Of a stretch of DNA of 62,016 nucleotides, positions 25,800 to 34,052 are shown in pieces. Location: the NCBI RefSeq assembly GCF_001866665.1, contig NZ_MLYO01000067.1:1-62016 (forward strand). Direction: 5' to 3'. This stretch comes from Streptomyces monashensis. Lineage in GTDB: Bacteria > Actinomycetota > Actinomycetes > Streptomycetales > Streptomycetaceae. The notes under the pieces are model-generated. The model was given only the letters and a program-made list of their open reading frames with translations, was not told where the DNA came from and ran no database searches. Position 1 is the stretch's first letter. Each line of letters opens with the position of its first letter. The translations under genes were made by a program, and so were the position numbers.

Positions 25800-26155
25800 C
25801 AGCGCATTGGCAGCTGGTTCGAGAGATGAACGAGAACCTCATAGACAAGCACCTCGTCGAAGCGGCCTATGCCAACCTTGCTCTCAGAAGCCTCTTCCCG
25901 ATGGTCAGCCACGGATCGCTGCAGTTCAGCCGATGCACCCGCTTCCCCTGGTCCCAGGACCTGCCCTCGATCTTCCCCCTCGATGGCGAACGGTTTCGCG
26001 TGCTACGACTGCACGAACCACAAGGCTCCGGGCGGGAGCGGATCGGCGGAGCCTTCACTGCCGAGGAGGCCGTCGAAATCGCTGCCGCACACCTTCCAGA
26101 CGGCTGGGGCCCCGCCGTGGACGGCGAGCCCGACATCCTCGAACCGCTCAGCTGA
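25754..26155 (+). CDS. DUF6193-like small protein
   Basis: A 133-residue protein: a charged N-terminus, then LVEAAYANLALRSLFPMVSHGSLQFSRCTRFPWSQDLPSI, and a final part FTAEEAVEIAAAHLPDGWGPAVDG. The pattern of an AYA, LFP and SHGSLQFSR core and a terminal LPxGxGPA resembles the DUF6193 group, a family of unknown role common in Streptomyces. Its first 46 bases overlap the end of the integrase remnant. The ribosome binding site is weak. It looks intact but is surrounded by mobile-element debris. Confidence 0.6.
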   Translation: MDDSSTSRTATEDPVAAHWQLVREMNENLIDKHLVEAAYANLALRSLFPMVSHGSLQFSRCTRFPWSQDLPSIFPLDGERFRVLRLHEPQGSGRERIGGAFTAEEAVEIAAAHLPDGWGPAVDGEPDILEPLS

Positions 26156-26376
26156 CAACTTTCCGGGCTTGACGAATCTGATTCCACATAAAGGGCGGGA
26201 AGTCGGCTGGCATCGCCCGCCACTTGATGCCGCCGTCGAGCAGGTAGAAGATCGCGTCCATCATCTGCCGGTGGCAGTAGGACTCCGGGCGGCCACGGCG
26301 GCTCTCCAGCCACGCTGGCACCGGCATCGCCTCCCGCACCACAGCCCACTGCTCATCGGTCATATCGGTCGGATAC
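26148..26376 (-). pseudogene. IS5-family transposase N-terminal fragment
   Basis: The minus frame reads RYPTDMTDEQWAVVREAMPVP, then GRPESYCHRQMMDAIFYLLDGGIKWRAMPADFPPF, the helix-turn-helix start of IS5-type transposases. It ends after about 75 residues without any DDE domain. Confidence 0.8.
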
Positions 26377-26419
26377 CGGCGGGCGCGCTCTTCGCCACCG
26401 AGACCACCTTTCCGCAGTT

Positions 26420-26545
26420 GCTGCGGGCGGCCATGACCCTGCGCCGTTCGGCACGCACTTCCTGTCGATCGTCCTCGGCGCACTGCTCGTCGGCCTCCCG
26501 CTCATTGCCCGGCTCCTGTTGCGCGGCCACCACGGTCCGAAGTGA
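26420..26545 (+). pseudogene. Possible C-terminal tail of a lost membrane protein
   Basis: A frame without a start reads AGGHDPAPFGTHFLSIVLG, then a hydrophobic helix (LLVGLPLIARLLL) and a basic end before TGA. It directly abuts the IS5 fragment, which suggests that the upstream part of the gene was lost in that rearrangement. Confidence 0.3.
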
Positions 26546-26941
26546 GGGTCGACCGGACGAGCAGCCGGCCGTCTTCAGGTGTGTCGGATGATCCGCCCGG
26601 GGCGCCTGCCGTGTCGGCAACAGCTTCCTGTTCAGCTGTCAACTCGGAAGCCGCTTGATCAACCCTGTCGAGCGGTCGGCGCAGGGTTGCTGAGCCTGGC
26701 CGAGATGTTGCCGACTGCCCTGTCGTGTAGTGTCAGAAGTTACGCGATATGCGTGCAGATGGGTGATAACGGCAGATTAAAGGAGGACTGCCGCCGGAAT
26801 GGACCACCTGTCTTGCACAGGCTTCCCTCGTCCTTACCGGGGGTCGCTGCACACTCCGCTGTGCATGCTCATCCCTAGGTCTCCTGCGGCGCTGACATGC
26901 AGGAATTGCTGCTGTTCGCTCGCATGACGTAACCTCCATGC
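26546..26941. other. Intergenic region, no gene seen
   Basis: About 400 bp upstream of operator copy 5. AT content rises near 26730-26950, consistent with promoter DNA. No coding frame is supported. Confidence 0.35.
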
Positions 26942-26965
26942 TTGCAATATTGCGCAACTGTGCAA
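26942..26965. promoter_or_regulatory. Operator copy 5 (perfect TTGC-N4-TTGCGCAA-N4-GCAA)
   Basis: A full consensus site: TTGC 26942-26945, TTGCGCAA 26950-26957 and GCAA 26962-26965. It lies about 115 bp before the membrane protein plus LCP operon at 27080. Confidence 0.8.
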
Positions 26966-27079
26966 CCTTCATTGGGTACGGAACGTCTTGGAAACCGAGG
27001 GCGTGAGTCGCGGCGCGCTGCGCACGCGAGTCGGACCCGGTCCACCACGACCGTCAGCGGATTCGGACGAGGAATGCGG

Positions 27080-27607
27080 ATGACAGGCCAGCGCATCGCC
27101 GCTGCCGGCAAGGACACGTATCTCTCCCGCAGCGACGTTAGGTCTTCTGCGGCGTCCCGTGGAGCACGCAGTGTGCCAGGCCCGCGCGCGCGTCGGGCGG
27201 GGTCGTCACGTCGTAGACCCGGCGTCCCCTCGGCAGGGCCGCGCCGGGCGGGACTCCTCGTGTGGGGTCTGCCAGTTGTCGGTGCCGGCGTGGACGAACA
27301 GCTCGCATCAGGACCGGGATGGGCGTTCGCGCTCACTGCGGTCATCGCGGGGGGCGTGACTGCGGGGATGTGTTCCCGGGCCGGCGCCTGGTGGGTTCTG
27401 TGTGCGCCGCCGCTGGTGTTGATGGCGGTCACCGTCGTCACCGAGCAGGTCACGGGCGTGAGTGCCCACAGGGTGCTGACCACGTCGGCGGTGCACTGGG
27501 GCATCGACGCGTTCCCGGCGATGGCAGGGGCTGAACTTGCTGTGATCGCTGTGCTGGTGGTGCGCATGATCCGGTCTCAGCGAAGCAGGAGGGGCAGCGG
27601 TGCCTGA
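27080..27607 (+). CDS. Small four-helix membrane protein, first gene of the intact LCP operon (DUF6542-like)
   Basis: A 175-residue protein with an Arg-rich N-terminus to about residue 60 and four hydrophobic segments: GLLVWGLPVVGAG, WAFALTAVIAGGVTAG, WWVLCAPPLVLMAVTVV and the last one, AELAVIAVLVVRMI. It is a paralog of the product of 1932-2492 and has the same gene order. The start is the ATG at 27080 after GAGGA; the ATG at 27074 is in frame but too close to that site. Its stop overlaps the LCP start, so the two are translationally coupled. It may act as a membrane partner of the LCP enzyme; that is inference from the conserved pairing. Confidence 0.7.
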   Translation: MTGQRIAAAGKDTYLSRSDVRSSAASRGARSVPGPRARRAGSSRRRPGVPSAGPRRAGLLVWGLPVVGAGVDEQLASGPGWAFALTAVIAGGVTAGMCSRAGAWWVLCAPPLVLMAVTVVTEQVTGVSAHRVLTTSAVHWGIDAFPAMAGAELAVIAVLVVRMIRSQRSRRGSGA

Positions 27608-29216
27608 GGTACACCGGAGCGGGGCGGGCCGGGGCAGGACGGAGCCGGGTCGGCGCCACAACGGCGCGACGAGCGGCAGGACGGTGCGCGGCCGCAGGCC
27701 GGCCCGACGCTCGCCGTGGGTGAAGGCCGGACGGGTCGCGGTCGGAGTGACCTCGGCGGCAATTCTGCTGGCCAGTGGGGTCACGTGGGCCACCTTCACC
27801 TGGATCAACGGAGGCCTGAACACCTCCGACGCCCTGGACGCAGCCAACAAGGGGGCGCCACGCCATCTGGACAACTCGGTGAACCTGCTACTGATCGGCC
27901 TGGACTCACGCAAGGACATGAACGGCAACGATCTACCGAGGCAGTTCGTGCAGGACCAGCTGCACGCCGGATCGAGCGACATCGGGTACTACAACACCAA
28001 CACCCTGATCCTGATGCACATCCCCGCCGACGGCGGGAAGGTCACAGCGTTCTCCGTCCCGCGCGACGACTACGTCCAGACATTCAACGGCGACGGAACC
28101 GTCCAGGGCCACTACAAGATCAAGGAAGCCTACGCCAACGCCTACACCAGCGCGCACGACAGGCTGAGCGCTCAGGGCGTCAAGGGCCCTGACCTCGAAG
28201 CGCAGAGCAGGGAAGCCGGACGGGAAGCCACCCTGGTCACGGTGCAGAAATTCCTCGACGTGCCGGTCGACCACTTCGCCGAGGTCAACCTGCTGGGCTT
28301 CTATGACATCGCCAAGGTGGTCCAGCCGATCCAGGTCTGCCTCCAGCACCCGGTGCACGACCGCTACTCCGGTGCCAACTTCCCCGCCGGACTCCAGGAG
28401 CTGAACCCCAAACAGGCCCTGGCCTTCGTACGCCAACGCCACGGGCTCCTCATGGGCGACCTCGACCGCACCCACCGCCAGCAGGCGTTCTTGTCCTCCG
28501 TCACGCACAAGCTGAAGACCGACGGGGTGTTCGGCGATCTCGGCAAGCTGCAGGGCCTGTTCGGCGTCGTGAAGAAGGACCTGGTCATCGACAGCAAGCT
28601 GAACGTGCTGGACTTCGCCCAGCAGGCCACCAACCTCACCGGAGGGAAAGTGGAATTCCACACCCTGCCGATCGCCGGTTTCGCCCACCGCAACAACGAG
28701 GAGGTCAACCTCGTCGACCCTGAGCGGATAAGGTCGATCGTGCAGGCGATGATCGGTCATGATGCGTCTGCCTCGCCCAGCGACGACGCGAGGGCCGGGA
28801 AGCCGTCCCCCGCCGTGTCTGTCGCCCCCGCCACCGTGGATGTCCTCAACGGCTCCGGCAGAACCGGCGCCGCAGCCGGTGAACTACGAGCTCTTGCGGC
28901 TCTGGGCTACACCACCGGGCGAACGTCCAACGCTGCCACGCGGCACGGCACAACGATCGTTTACGGCTCCGGCGCGCAGGCGGCGGCCCGGCAGATCGCC
29001 GACCGCCTGGGCACCGCGGCACCCGTCGCCAGCCCCTCGGTCCCCGCCGGCCGAGTCCAGATCGCTCTCGGCACGGACTTCACCCCGCCCGCCTCGAACT
29101 CGTCCGGCTCCTCCGGAACCAAGGTCACGACACCGGGGAGCGAGCCCTCGCCCGTTCCGTCGACGGCCTTCGCGGGCGACTCGGTGAAAATGGGCGGTAT
29201 CCCCTGCGTCAACTGA
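27600..29216 (+). CDS. LytR-CpsA-Psr (LCP) family glycopolymer ligase, intact paralog
   Basis: A 538-residue protein. An Arg-rich cytoplasmic head (1-40) is followed by one membrane anchor at about 44-62, then the LCP domain: NLLLIGLDSRKD near 95, NTLILMHIPADGGKVTAFSVPRDDYV near 130-155, DHFAEVNLLGF and FVRQRHGLLMGDLDRTHRQQ. The segment YYNTNT has Asn where many LCP enzymes have an Asp of the SDT motif, a point to check. A LytR_C domain (VDVLNGSGRTG to ARQIADRLG) is near 415-475 and the end is a Ser/Pro-rich linker with a final IPCVN. LCP enzymes transfer glycopolymers to peptidoglycan outside the membrane. The start is the GTG at 27600 after AGGAGGGG. Confidence 0.9.
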   Translation: MPEVHRSGAGRGRTEPGRRHNGATSGRTVRGRRPARRSPWVKAGRVAVGVTSAAILLASGVTWATFTWINGGLNTSDALDAANKGAPRHLDNSVNLLLIGLDSRKDMNGNDLPRQFVQDQLHAGSSDIGYYNTNTLILMHIPADGGKVTAFSVPRDDYVQTFNGDGTVQGHYKIKEAYANAYTSAHDRLSAQGVKGPDLEAQSREAGREATLVTVQKFLDVPVDHFAEVNLLGFYDIAKVVQPIQVCLQHPVHDRYSGANFPAGLQELNPKQALAFVRQRHGLLMGDLDRTHRQQAFLSSVTHKLKTDGVFGDLGKLQGLFGVVKKDLVIDSKLNVLDFAQQATNLTGGKVEFHTLPIAGFAHRNNEEVNLVDPERIRSIVQAMIGHDASASPSDDARAGKPSPAVSVAPATVDVLNGSGRTGAAAGELRALAALGYTTGRTSNAATRHGTTIVYGSGAQAAARQIADRLGTAAPVASPSVPAGRVQIALGTDFTPPASNSSGSSGTKVTTPGSEPSPVPSTAFAGDSVKMGGIPCVN

Positions 29217-29428
29217 CCCGCGCCCCCGGCAACGGGCCCCACACCAAGCAGGCGCATGGTGTCGAGGTCCATCCGCCTGCCGAACGGAGGTCTTCTCCGA
29301 CCGCGGTACCCGCTGGGCGGCCAACGGTGCCTGCACTGTGGACAACACAATAGGCACTCCGTCAGCCGCCCGTGGCATACGTCAAGTTCGAGCATCCAGC
29401 GTCAGTCCGCTGCCGTCGCAGGTGAACG

Positions 29429-29815
29429 TCATGCCGACTTGTGGTCCGGTCTCCCCAGGGTGAATTCCAGCGGCGACAACGGCTGAAGTGGCCTCTGTTC
29501 TGCTCGTGCGGCGAGCAGTGCGACCATCGCACCGATGGTGGCGGCAATGTCGGGGTCATCAACGTAGTAGACCTGCCGTCGGCCCTCGGGGCGGGCGGCG
29601 ACGAGACCGGCGAGCTTCAGCTTCGCCAGGTGCTGACTGACCGCGGGCAGCGCCATGTCCACCCGGCCGGCCAGGCCGGTGACATCGCTCTCACCCTGGG
29701 ACAAAGCCCACATGATGTGCAGTCTGGAACGTGAAGCAAGCAGCCCGAACGCGGTGACCGCCTGCGCTACCGCTTCGGCGGGAGGAGCCTGAAGGCCACC
29801 GACGTCAACCGTCAT
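29429..29815 (-). CDS. ArsR-family transcriptional regulator 1
   Basis: A 128-residue winged-helix protein: AFGLLASRSRLHIMWALSQGESDVTGLAGRV, the recognition helix ALPAVSQHLAKLKLAGLV, then the wing ARPEGRRQVYYVDDPDI. It contains no cysteine, and the C-terminal helix lacks the Asp/His/Glu set used by SmtB-type metal sensors. The start at 29815 is set by GGGAGAGG three bases upstream, a leader shared with the other two ArsR genes (37163-37525 and 38889-39254). It lies between an LCP operon and a cold-shock gene. A role as repressor is likely; the inducer is unknown. Of the three paralogs this one diverges most. Confidence 0.85.
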   Translation of the reverse strand: MTVDVGGLQAPPAEAVAQAVTAFGLLASRSRLHIMWALSQGESDVTGLAGRVDMALPAVSQHLAKLKLAGLVAARPEGRRQVYYVDDPDIAATIGAMVALLAARAEQRPLQPLSPLEFTLGRPDHKSA

Positions 29816-29847
29816 GGTCCTCTCCCGCCGCTTCACAGGTCACAGTC

Positions 29848-29890
29848 GATACACGCACACACACCCAGTGTAGGCGTCGGTGCGTGTATC
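29848..29890. promoter_or_regulatory. Promoter region of ArsR gene 1 with an 11-bp inverted repeat
   Basis: GATACACGCAC (29848-29858) and GTGCGTGTATC (29880-29890) are perfect complements around a 21-bp spacer. Inside the spacer, on the minus strand, lies TACACT (29872-29867), a good -10 hexamer followed by GGGTG. The same TACACTGGG element is found ahead of ArsR gene 2. The repeat may be an autoregulatory site or a hairpin. Confidence 0.55.
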
Positions 29891-30094
29891 GCCGGGGCGC
29901 ACGGCCCGTCGGTCCCCTGTGCCGGAAGGCGGAATGCTCCGCCAGATGGACGACCTGCCGCCCTTCCGCAAGATCAGGCTCGCAGTCTCCCGACGGTGGG
30001 TGGGATCGGAGCCGGGTCCGGTCAATGGCGTCCGTCCGCGTAGTCGGCCGCCAGTAGCACCCGCTCGGCAAGCGCGCCAAGGCGGATCACCCCC

Positions 30095-30313
30095 TTAATG
30101 CACATGCTCCGCTATCTGCACACGCACGGCCTCCAGTTCGTCCGCGGCACCCTCGCGTACCTCGTAGGTGACGCGAAGGCCCTCGGTAACGAACGTGCCG
30201 CCTTCAATGTCCTCGCGCCGCACCCGTGCCTCACGGCCGTCGTCCCCGTCGATGTAGCCGTAGCCCCTCACCTGATTGAACCACCGGACCACACCGCTGA
30301 CCCGCTCACTCAC
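30095..30313 (-). CDS. Cold-shock-domain protein
   Basis: A 72-residue single cold-shock domain: GVVRWFNQVRGYGYIDGDDG with the RNP1-like aromatic cluster, then REDIEGGTFVTEGLRVTYEV and a charged end. Such proteins bind single-stranded RNA or DNA. It is more divergent than the main CspA-type proteins and has an extended acidic tail. The GTG at 30313 follows GGAGG. It lies downstream of LCP gene 3 and a small coupled frame on the same strand, so co-transcription is possible. Confidence 0.8.
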   Translation of the reverse strand: MSERVSGVVRWFNQVRGYGYIDGDDGREARVRREDIEGGTFVTEGLRVTYEVREGAADELEAVRVQIAEHVH

Positions 30314-30335
30314 TCCCCCGTGCCTCCTTCAGGCG

Positions 30336-30542
30336 TCATCCGGGTAGCCAACTGGCCCCCGTTACATCCTTTTCCCCACTCATATGGGGCGCACTCCGCA
30401 CCAGGCGAACGGCCAAGCGCCTTCTCAAGTACCCGTAGAGCGCACTGACGGTTTTCCAGCGCCACCACCCGAAGAACTCCCGCAACCGGTCCGCCGGTAC
30501 CGACGCGTCGAATTCCTGGGTCAACTGCTCGCCCCGGGTCAC
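30336..30542 (-). CDS. Small basic/aromatic protein coupled to LCP gene 3
   Basis: A 68-residue frame whose GTG (30542-30540) overlaps the TGA of the LCP gene as GTGA, the pattern of a coupled downstream gene. The protein has a conspicuous amphipathic middle, FFGWWRWKTVSALYGYLRRR, rich in Trp and Arg, which could lie on a membrane. It has no ribosome binding site of its own and no recognised family. It ends 22 bp before the cold-shock gene. It may be a real small gene or a chance frame. Confidence 0.35.
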   Translation of the reverse strand: MTRGEQLTQEFDASVPADRLREFFGWWRWKTVSALYGYLRRRLAVRLVRSAPHMSGEKDVTGASWLPG

Positions 30543-32227
30543 GCGTCGGAGTCGGGCTGGCTGCGCGCGGCTGCGTAGGCCTGGGCCGGGGTCATGCTGA
30601 CGCCACTGAGGGAGACAGTCCTGTACGGGCTGACCTGAGCACAGGTCTTGGACTGGTCAGCGGTTTGGGCGTGGGCGTTGGAGACTGCGGCATGGGTGTC
30701 GGCCGGGGCTGGCGAGGATGAGCCAGAGCCGGAGCCGTAGGTGGTGCCGCTGGGCCAGTCACTGCCGATCACCAGGGTCAGACCGGTGCCGGTGCCCTGC
30801 TTGAGGTGTGAGGAGGGCAGGCCGAGCGTGCCGGCCACCGCCTGGGCCTGCGGCTTCTCGCCAGGGCCGTAGGTAAGGGTGGTAGTCGTCGCGCCGGGTG
30901 CGTTGGCCGTCGTGCCCGAGCCGAAGCCCTTGCCGGTGAGGGCGGTGGCGATGTCGGAGGCACGGCCGCCGATGCCGGTGCCGTTCTCGACCTTCACCGC
31001 GATCTGGGCGGTGTTGACCGGCGTCGGAGAGGCAGGGCCCGTAGTCGGCTTCCTGTCCGAGCCACCGCTCAGGGACTGGTCGTTGGCGATCGTCGCGAAC
31101 AGGGACTTCGCGCCCTGCCCCACGACGAGTCGCTCGTTGTTGTTCGGATCCGGGCCTGTCTGCATGGTGGTGAAGGTGATCCGCTTGGTGGGCACCTTGT
31201 CGACGTCCGAGGCCAGGCCGATCAGTTTGCTGATGCTGCCGAGACCCGTGTCGACGGTGAGTGCCTTGGTGGCGGCGTCGGCGAGCCCGTAGACCGCAGT
31301 AGGGTCGGTCAGCGTGCCCGCACTCTTGAACTTGCGGAGCATCGAGCTGAGGAACATGTGCTGGGCGTACGTGCGGCCCAGGTCGCTGCCGTCGCCGAAG
31401 CCATGTCGGGAGCGGACGAATTCCAGGGCGGCGACGCCCTGGAGGGTGTGGGTGCCCTTGGCCAGCTTCAGGTGGGAGTAGGTGTCGTAGACGTTGTCGC
31501 TGACGCAGACCGAGACCCCGCCGACCGCGTCGGACATGCTGACCACGCCGGCGAAGTCGAGCTTGACGAAGTGGTCGATGGGGATGCCGGTGAGCTGGTG
31601 GATGGTGGCGACCTGGCAGGCCGGGCCGTACGACAGGGCACTGTTGATCATGCCGTAGTAGCCGGTCGTGCTCTGCTTCGACGTGGGGTCGGTGCAGGCG
31701 GGGACGTTGGTCATGGTGTCGCGGGGGATGCTCATCACGGTGGCGTTGGAGCGATCGGCGGCTATGTGCACCATCATCTCCACGTCCGCGTTCCCGTTGC
31801 CGGACTGCACGCCGGTCTGCGAACAGCCGCCGCCGAGCTTGCAGTCCTCCGCGCTGGTGCGGCCGTCCGAGCCGATGACCAGGATGTTGATCGGGGTGCG
31901 GCCGAAGGCGTCCGCCTTCTCGCTGCCGCCCTTGCCGTCGAGCGAGACGCTGTGGATGTTGCCGTTGAGGTGCTGGTAGAGCCACCAGCCGCCACCGGCG
32001 GCAGCGAGAAGGATCACCGCCAGGGCTATCCCGCTGATCCGTAGCACGCGCCTGCCCCGCGAGGCCGGCCTGGCTCGGCCCCGCGCCTGGGCGCGTCCCT
32101 GCGCGCGGGAAGCCGCTCGTCCGCCGGACGAGCGGCCGCGGGCGGGTTCGCCCGCGCGCTGTCGGGGCACCCGGCCGGCGCGGTTGCGCGTGGCCCGGCC
32201 TACGGAGTCGTCCCGCAGGTCACTCAT
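30539..32227 (-). CDS. LytR-CpsA-Psr (LCP) family protein 3
   Basis: A 562-residue protein, more distant from the other two LCP copies. The cytoplasmic head (1-60) is very rich in Arg and Ala, followed by a membrane helix at about 65-85. The LCP domain includes INILVIGSDGRTS, ADVEMMVHIAADRSNATVMSIPRDTM, IDHFVKLDFAGVV and LEFVRSRHGFGDGSDLGR, so the usual Asp and the SIPRD Arg are present. A LytR_C domain (VKVENGTGIGGRASDI to VAGTLG) and a Ser-rich tail with a single Cys follow. The start at 32227 has GGGAGTGGGAG directly upstream. The perfect operator at 32324-32347 lies about 100 bp before it. It is expected to work outside the membrane in glycopolymer attachment. Confidence 0.9.
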   Translation of the reverse strand: MSDLRDDSVGRATRNRAGRVPRQRAGEPARGRSSGGRAASRAQGRAQARGRARPASRGRRVLRISGIALAVILLAAAGGGWWLYQHLNGNIHSVSLDGKGGSEKADAFGRTPINILVIGSDGRTSAEDCKLGGGCSQTGVQSGNGNADVEMMVHIAADRSNATVMSIPRDTMTNVPACTDPTSKQSTTGYYGMINSALSYGPACQVATIHQLTGIPIDHFVKLDFAGVVSMSDAVGGVSVCVSDNVYDTYSHLKLAKGTHTLQGVAALEFVRSRHGFGDGSDLGRTYAQHMFLSSMLRKFKSAGTLTDPTAVYGLADAATKALTVDTGLGSISKLIGLASDVDKVPTKRITFTTMQTGPDPNNNERLVVGQGAKSLFATIANDQSLSGGSDRKPTTGPASPTPVNTAQIAVKVENGTGIGGRASDIATALTGKGFGSGTTANAPGATTTTLTYGPGEKPQAQAVAGTLGLPSSHLKQGTGTGLTLVIGSDWPSGTTYGSGSGSSSPAPADTHAAVSNAHAQTADQSKTCAQVSPYRTVSLSGVSMTPAQAYAAARSQPDSDA

Positions 32228-32323
32228 CTCCCACTCCCACGAACGGTCGGGCCCATCCGTCCCTCGGGCATGCGGCGGGCGAGCACGGCCGTATCCGTCG
32301 GGCGAAGCGGGGCTTCACCTCTG

Positions 32324-32347
32324 TTGCATAGTTGCGCAACCTAGCAA
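32324..32347. promoter_or_regulatory. Operator copy 6 (perfect TTGC-N4-TTGCGCAA-N4-GCAA)
   Basis: A full consensus site with TTGC 32324-32327, core 32332-32339 and GCAA 32344-32347; the inner part extends to GTTGCGCAAC. It precedes LCP gene 3 on the minus strand and also lies just past the end of the TPM gene. Confidence 0.8.
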
Positions 32348-32433
32348 ACGAATAGCCTGTTCACCATCCAACCTGCCCGGATTCACAGGGTGAGCGGTGT
32401 CAAGGAGGGTTCACGGCGGCGTGAAGTGCAGGG

Positions 32434-33804
32434 TCACCCCCAGTTGCCGCCGCCGAAATCGCCCCCGCCGTCCGACCCGAAGTCGCCGCCGAAGCCGCCC
32501 GAGAAGTCGGAGGCGCTGAAGTCCGCACCGGAGAAGTCGCCGCCCTCCGGCAGATCCGGAGCGGACGAGAAGACGTCGCCGGAGTCGGCGGAGGCGGAGG
32601 ATGCACTGAGCAGGCTGCCCAGCAGGGTCCCGGCGAGCAGCCCGCCGACCACCGCGCCTGCCCCGCCGAAATAGCCGCCCGCCCACGGGGCATAGGCGGG
32701 GCCGGCGTTCCAGTAGGGCTGGGCGCCCGCATCGGTGTGGACCATGCGGGTCATGGGCTGCTGGCCCTGGCTGACGCGGACGGCGTCCTCGGCGCAGGCC
32801 GGGACCATGCGGAATCCGCCCCCGGGCGGGAACCAGTTGACGTCGCTGACCGACGGGCCGTGCCGTGGGTCGAAGAAGCAGGGCAGGCGCTTCTGCGGCA
32901 GCGGCGCCCCGGTGCGGCGCGCGGTGAGGGTGGCCAGCGCGAAGCGGCCGTCGGCCAGCGCGGCGGTCACAGACCGCACGTCCTGCGGCCGGGCGGCAGC
33001 GGCCATCTGCTCCTTGGCCCGCTCGTAGGCGTCCAGGGCAAAGCCGTAGTCGGCACGCATCTCATCCGTGGCGCCGGGCTCGGACGGGGAGAAGTCCAGC
33101 CGGTCCAGCTCCTCGCCGAAGGCGGTGATGTCCTCGTCCACCACCACCCGCAAAGCCTCCAGCTCCACGCGCTCCGCCTGCCGGCGCTTCTTCACCCGCC
33201 GGTACAGCGCGTACCCGCCCCCGGCCGCCCCGGCCGCGATCAAACCGCCGGCCAGCAGCCCGCCACTGCCAAAGCCGCCTCCGCCGGCCTGCGCCCACGA
33301 GGCCGGGGCGTGTCCCCTGGCCTGCTGGACGGCCTGGTCGACGAAGGTGTTCAGCTGCGCCTCCGTGTTCGAGGCGTCGGCGCGCTGCACCGCGCCGCTC
33401 AGATTGGCCACGGCGCCCGGTGACATCACCTGATGGTCGGCCTTGGCGTTGAACAGCGTCCCGAGGCGGACGGCGTACACGCCGGTGATGCCGGTCAGCG
33501 ACCGCAGATCCCGCATCAGGGACGCCTGCGGGTAATCGGCGGACTCGGGCAGCACGGCAACGAAGACCGGCTTGTCGGCATCCTCGATCTTCGCGGCCAG
33601 CTTGTCGGCCGCGGCCTTCGGCAACTGGTCCTGGGCCCGCGGGTCGACGTACACCGGGCCCTTCCTGAACGCCTCCGCCACCACCCCCGTGCCGGTACCT
33701 GTGGCTGCGGAAGCACCGGGAACCGACACCGAAAGTCCCAGCACCGTGACTGCGGCCAGCACGAACAGGCCGCGGACAGGGCGGGCCCGTGACGAAGCAG
33801 GCAT
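32434..33804 (-). CDS. TPM-domain secreted/membrane protein
   Basis: A 456-residue protein. A signal peptide ends near residue 34. Residues about 35-165 are a TPM (thylakoid/phosphatase/MOLO) domain-like fold (VYVDPRAQDQLPKAAADKLAAKI, FVAVLPESA, VYAVRLGTLFNA). A transmembrane segment follows near 185-200 (LLAGGLIAAGAAGGGYAL) with a basic stop (RRVKKRRQ), then a helical cytoplasmic region (LEALRVVVDEDITAF and DAYERAKEQMAAA), and a low-complexity tail of FSGGFGGDFG and DGGGDFGGG. TPM proteins occur at the cell surface with varied roles. The start at 33804 has GGAGG. Its promoter region is shared with tatB and holds two operators. Confidence 0.8.
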   Translation of the reverse strand: MPASSRARPVRGLFVLAAVTVLGLSVSVPGASAATGTGTGVVAEAFRKGPVYVDPRAQDQLPKAAADKLAAKIEDADKPVFVAVLPESADYPQASLMRDLRSLTGITGVYAVRLGTLFNAKADHQVMSPGAVANLSGAVQRADASNTEAQLNTFVDQAVQQARGHAPASWAQAGGGGFGSGGLLAGGLIAAGAAGGGYALYRRVKKRRQAERVELEALRVVVDEDITAFGEELDRLDFSPSEPGATDEMRADYGFALDAYERAKEQMAAAARPQDVRSVTAALADGRFALATLTARRTGAPLPQKRLPCFFDPRHGPSVSDVNWFPPGGGFRMVPACAEDAVRVSQGQQPMTRMVHTDAGAQPYWNAGPAYAPWAGGYFGGAGAVVGGLLAGTLLGSLLSASSASADSGDVFSSAPDLPEGGDFSGADFSASDFSGGFGGDFGSDGGGDFGGGNWG

Positions 33805-33857
33805 GAAGACGACCTCCTTGGAGAGTGAGGGCGGGCGGCTGCCACCGCAGCAGCCAT

Positions 33858-33881
33858 TCGCTCACTTGCGCAATCGCTAAA
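33858..33881. promoter_or_regulatory. Operator copy 7, TPM gene side (core TTGCGCAA)
   Basis: The core is perfect (33866-33873); outer arms are poor (TCGC and TAAA). It lies about 55 bp before the minus-strand TPM gene. Confidence 0.55.
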
Positions 33882-33981
33882 GTATCAAGGCTTTGGAAAG
33901 CGGCTGGCTGCCCTGACATCAAGCCCCCGTGATGCACGCCACGTCGAGAGGGCGGCTCAAAGCGCACCGAAGCCCGGAGCT

Positions 33982-34005
33982 TCCATCATCTGCGCAACTT
34001 CTAAA
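33982..34005. promoter_or_regulatory. Operator copy 8, tatB side (core CTGCGCAA)
   Basis: The core has one mismatch (CTGCGCAA, 33990-33997) and the outer arms are weak; the right flank CTTC-TAAA resembles copy 7. It lies about 50 bp before the plus-strand tatB start, at nearly the same distance as copy 7 has from its own gene. Confidence 0.45.
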
Positions 34006-34052
34006 TTTCCGCGGCGGGGCGGACCGACGGAGACGAAGGGCGAGGGCATCGG

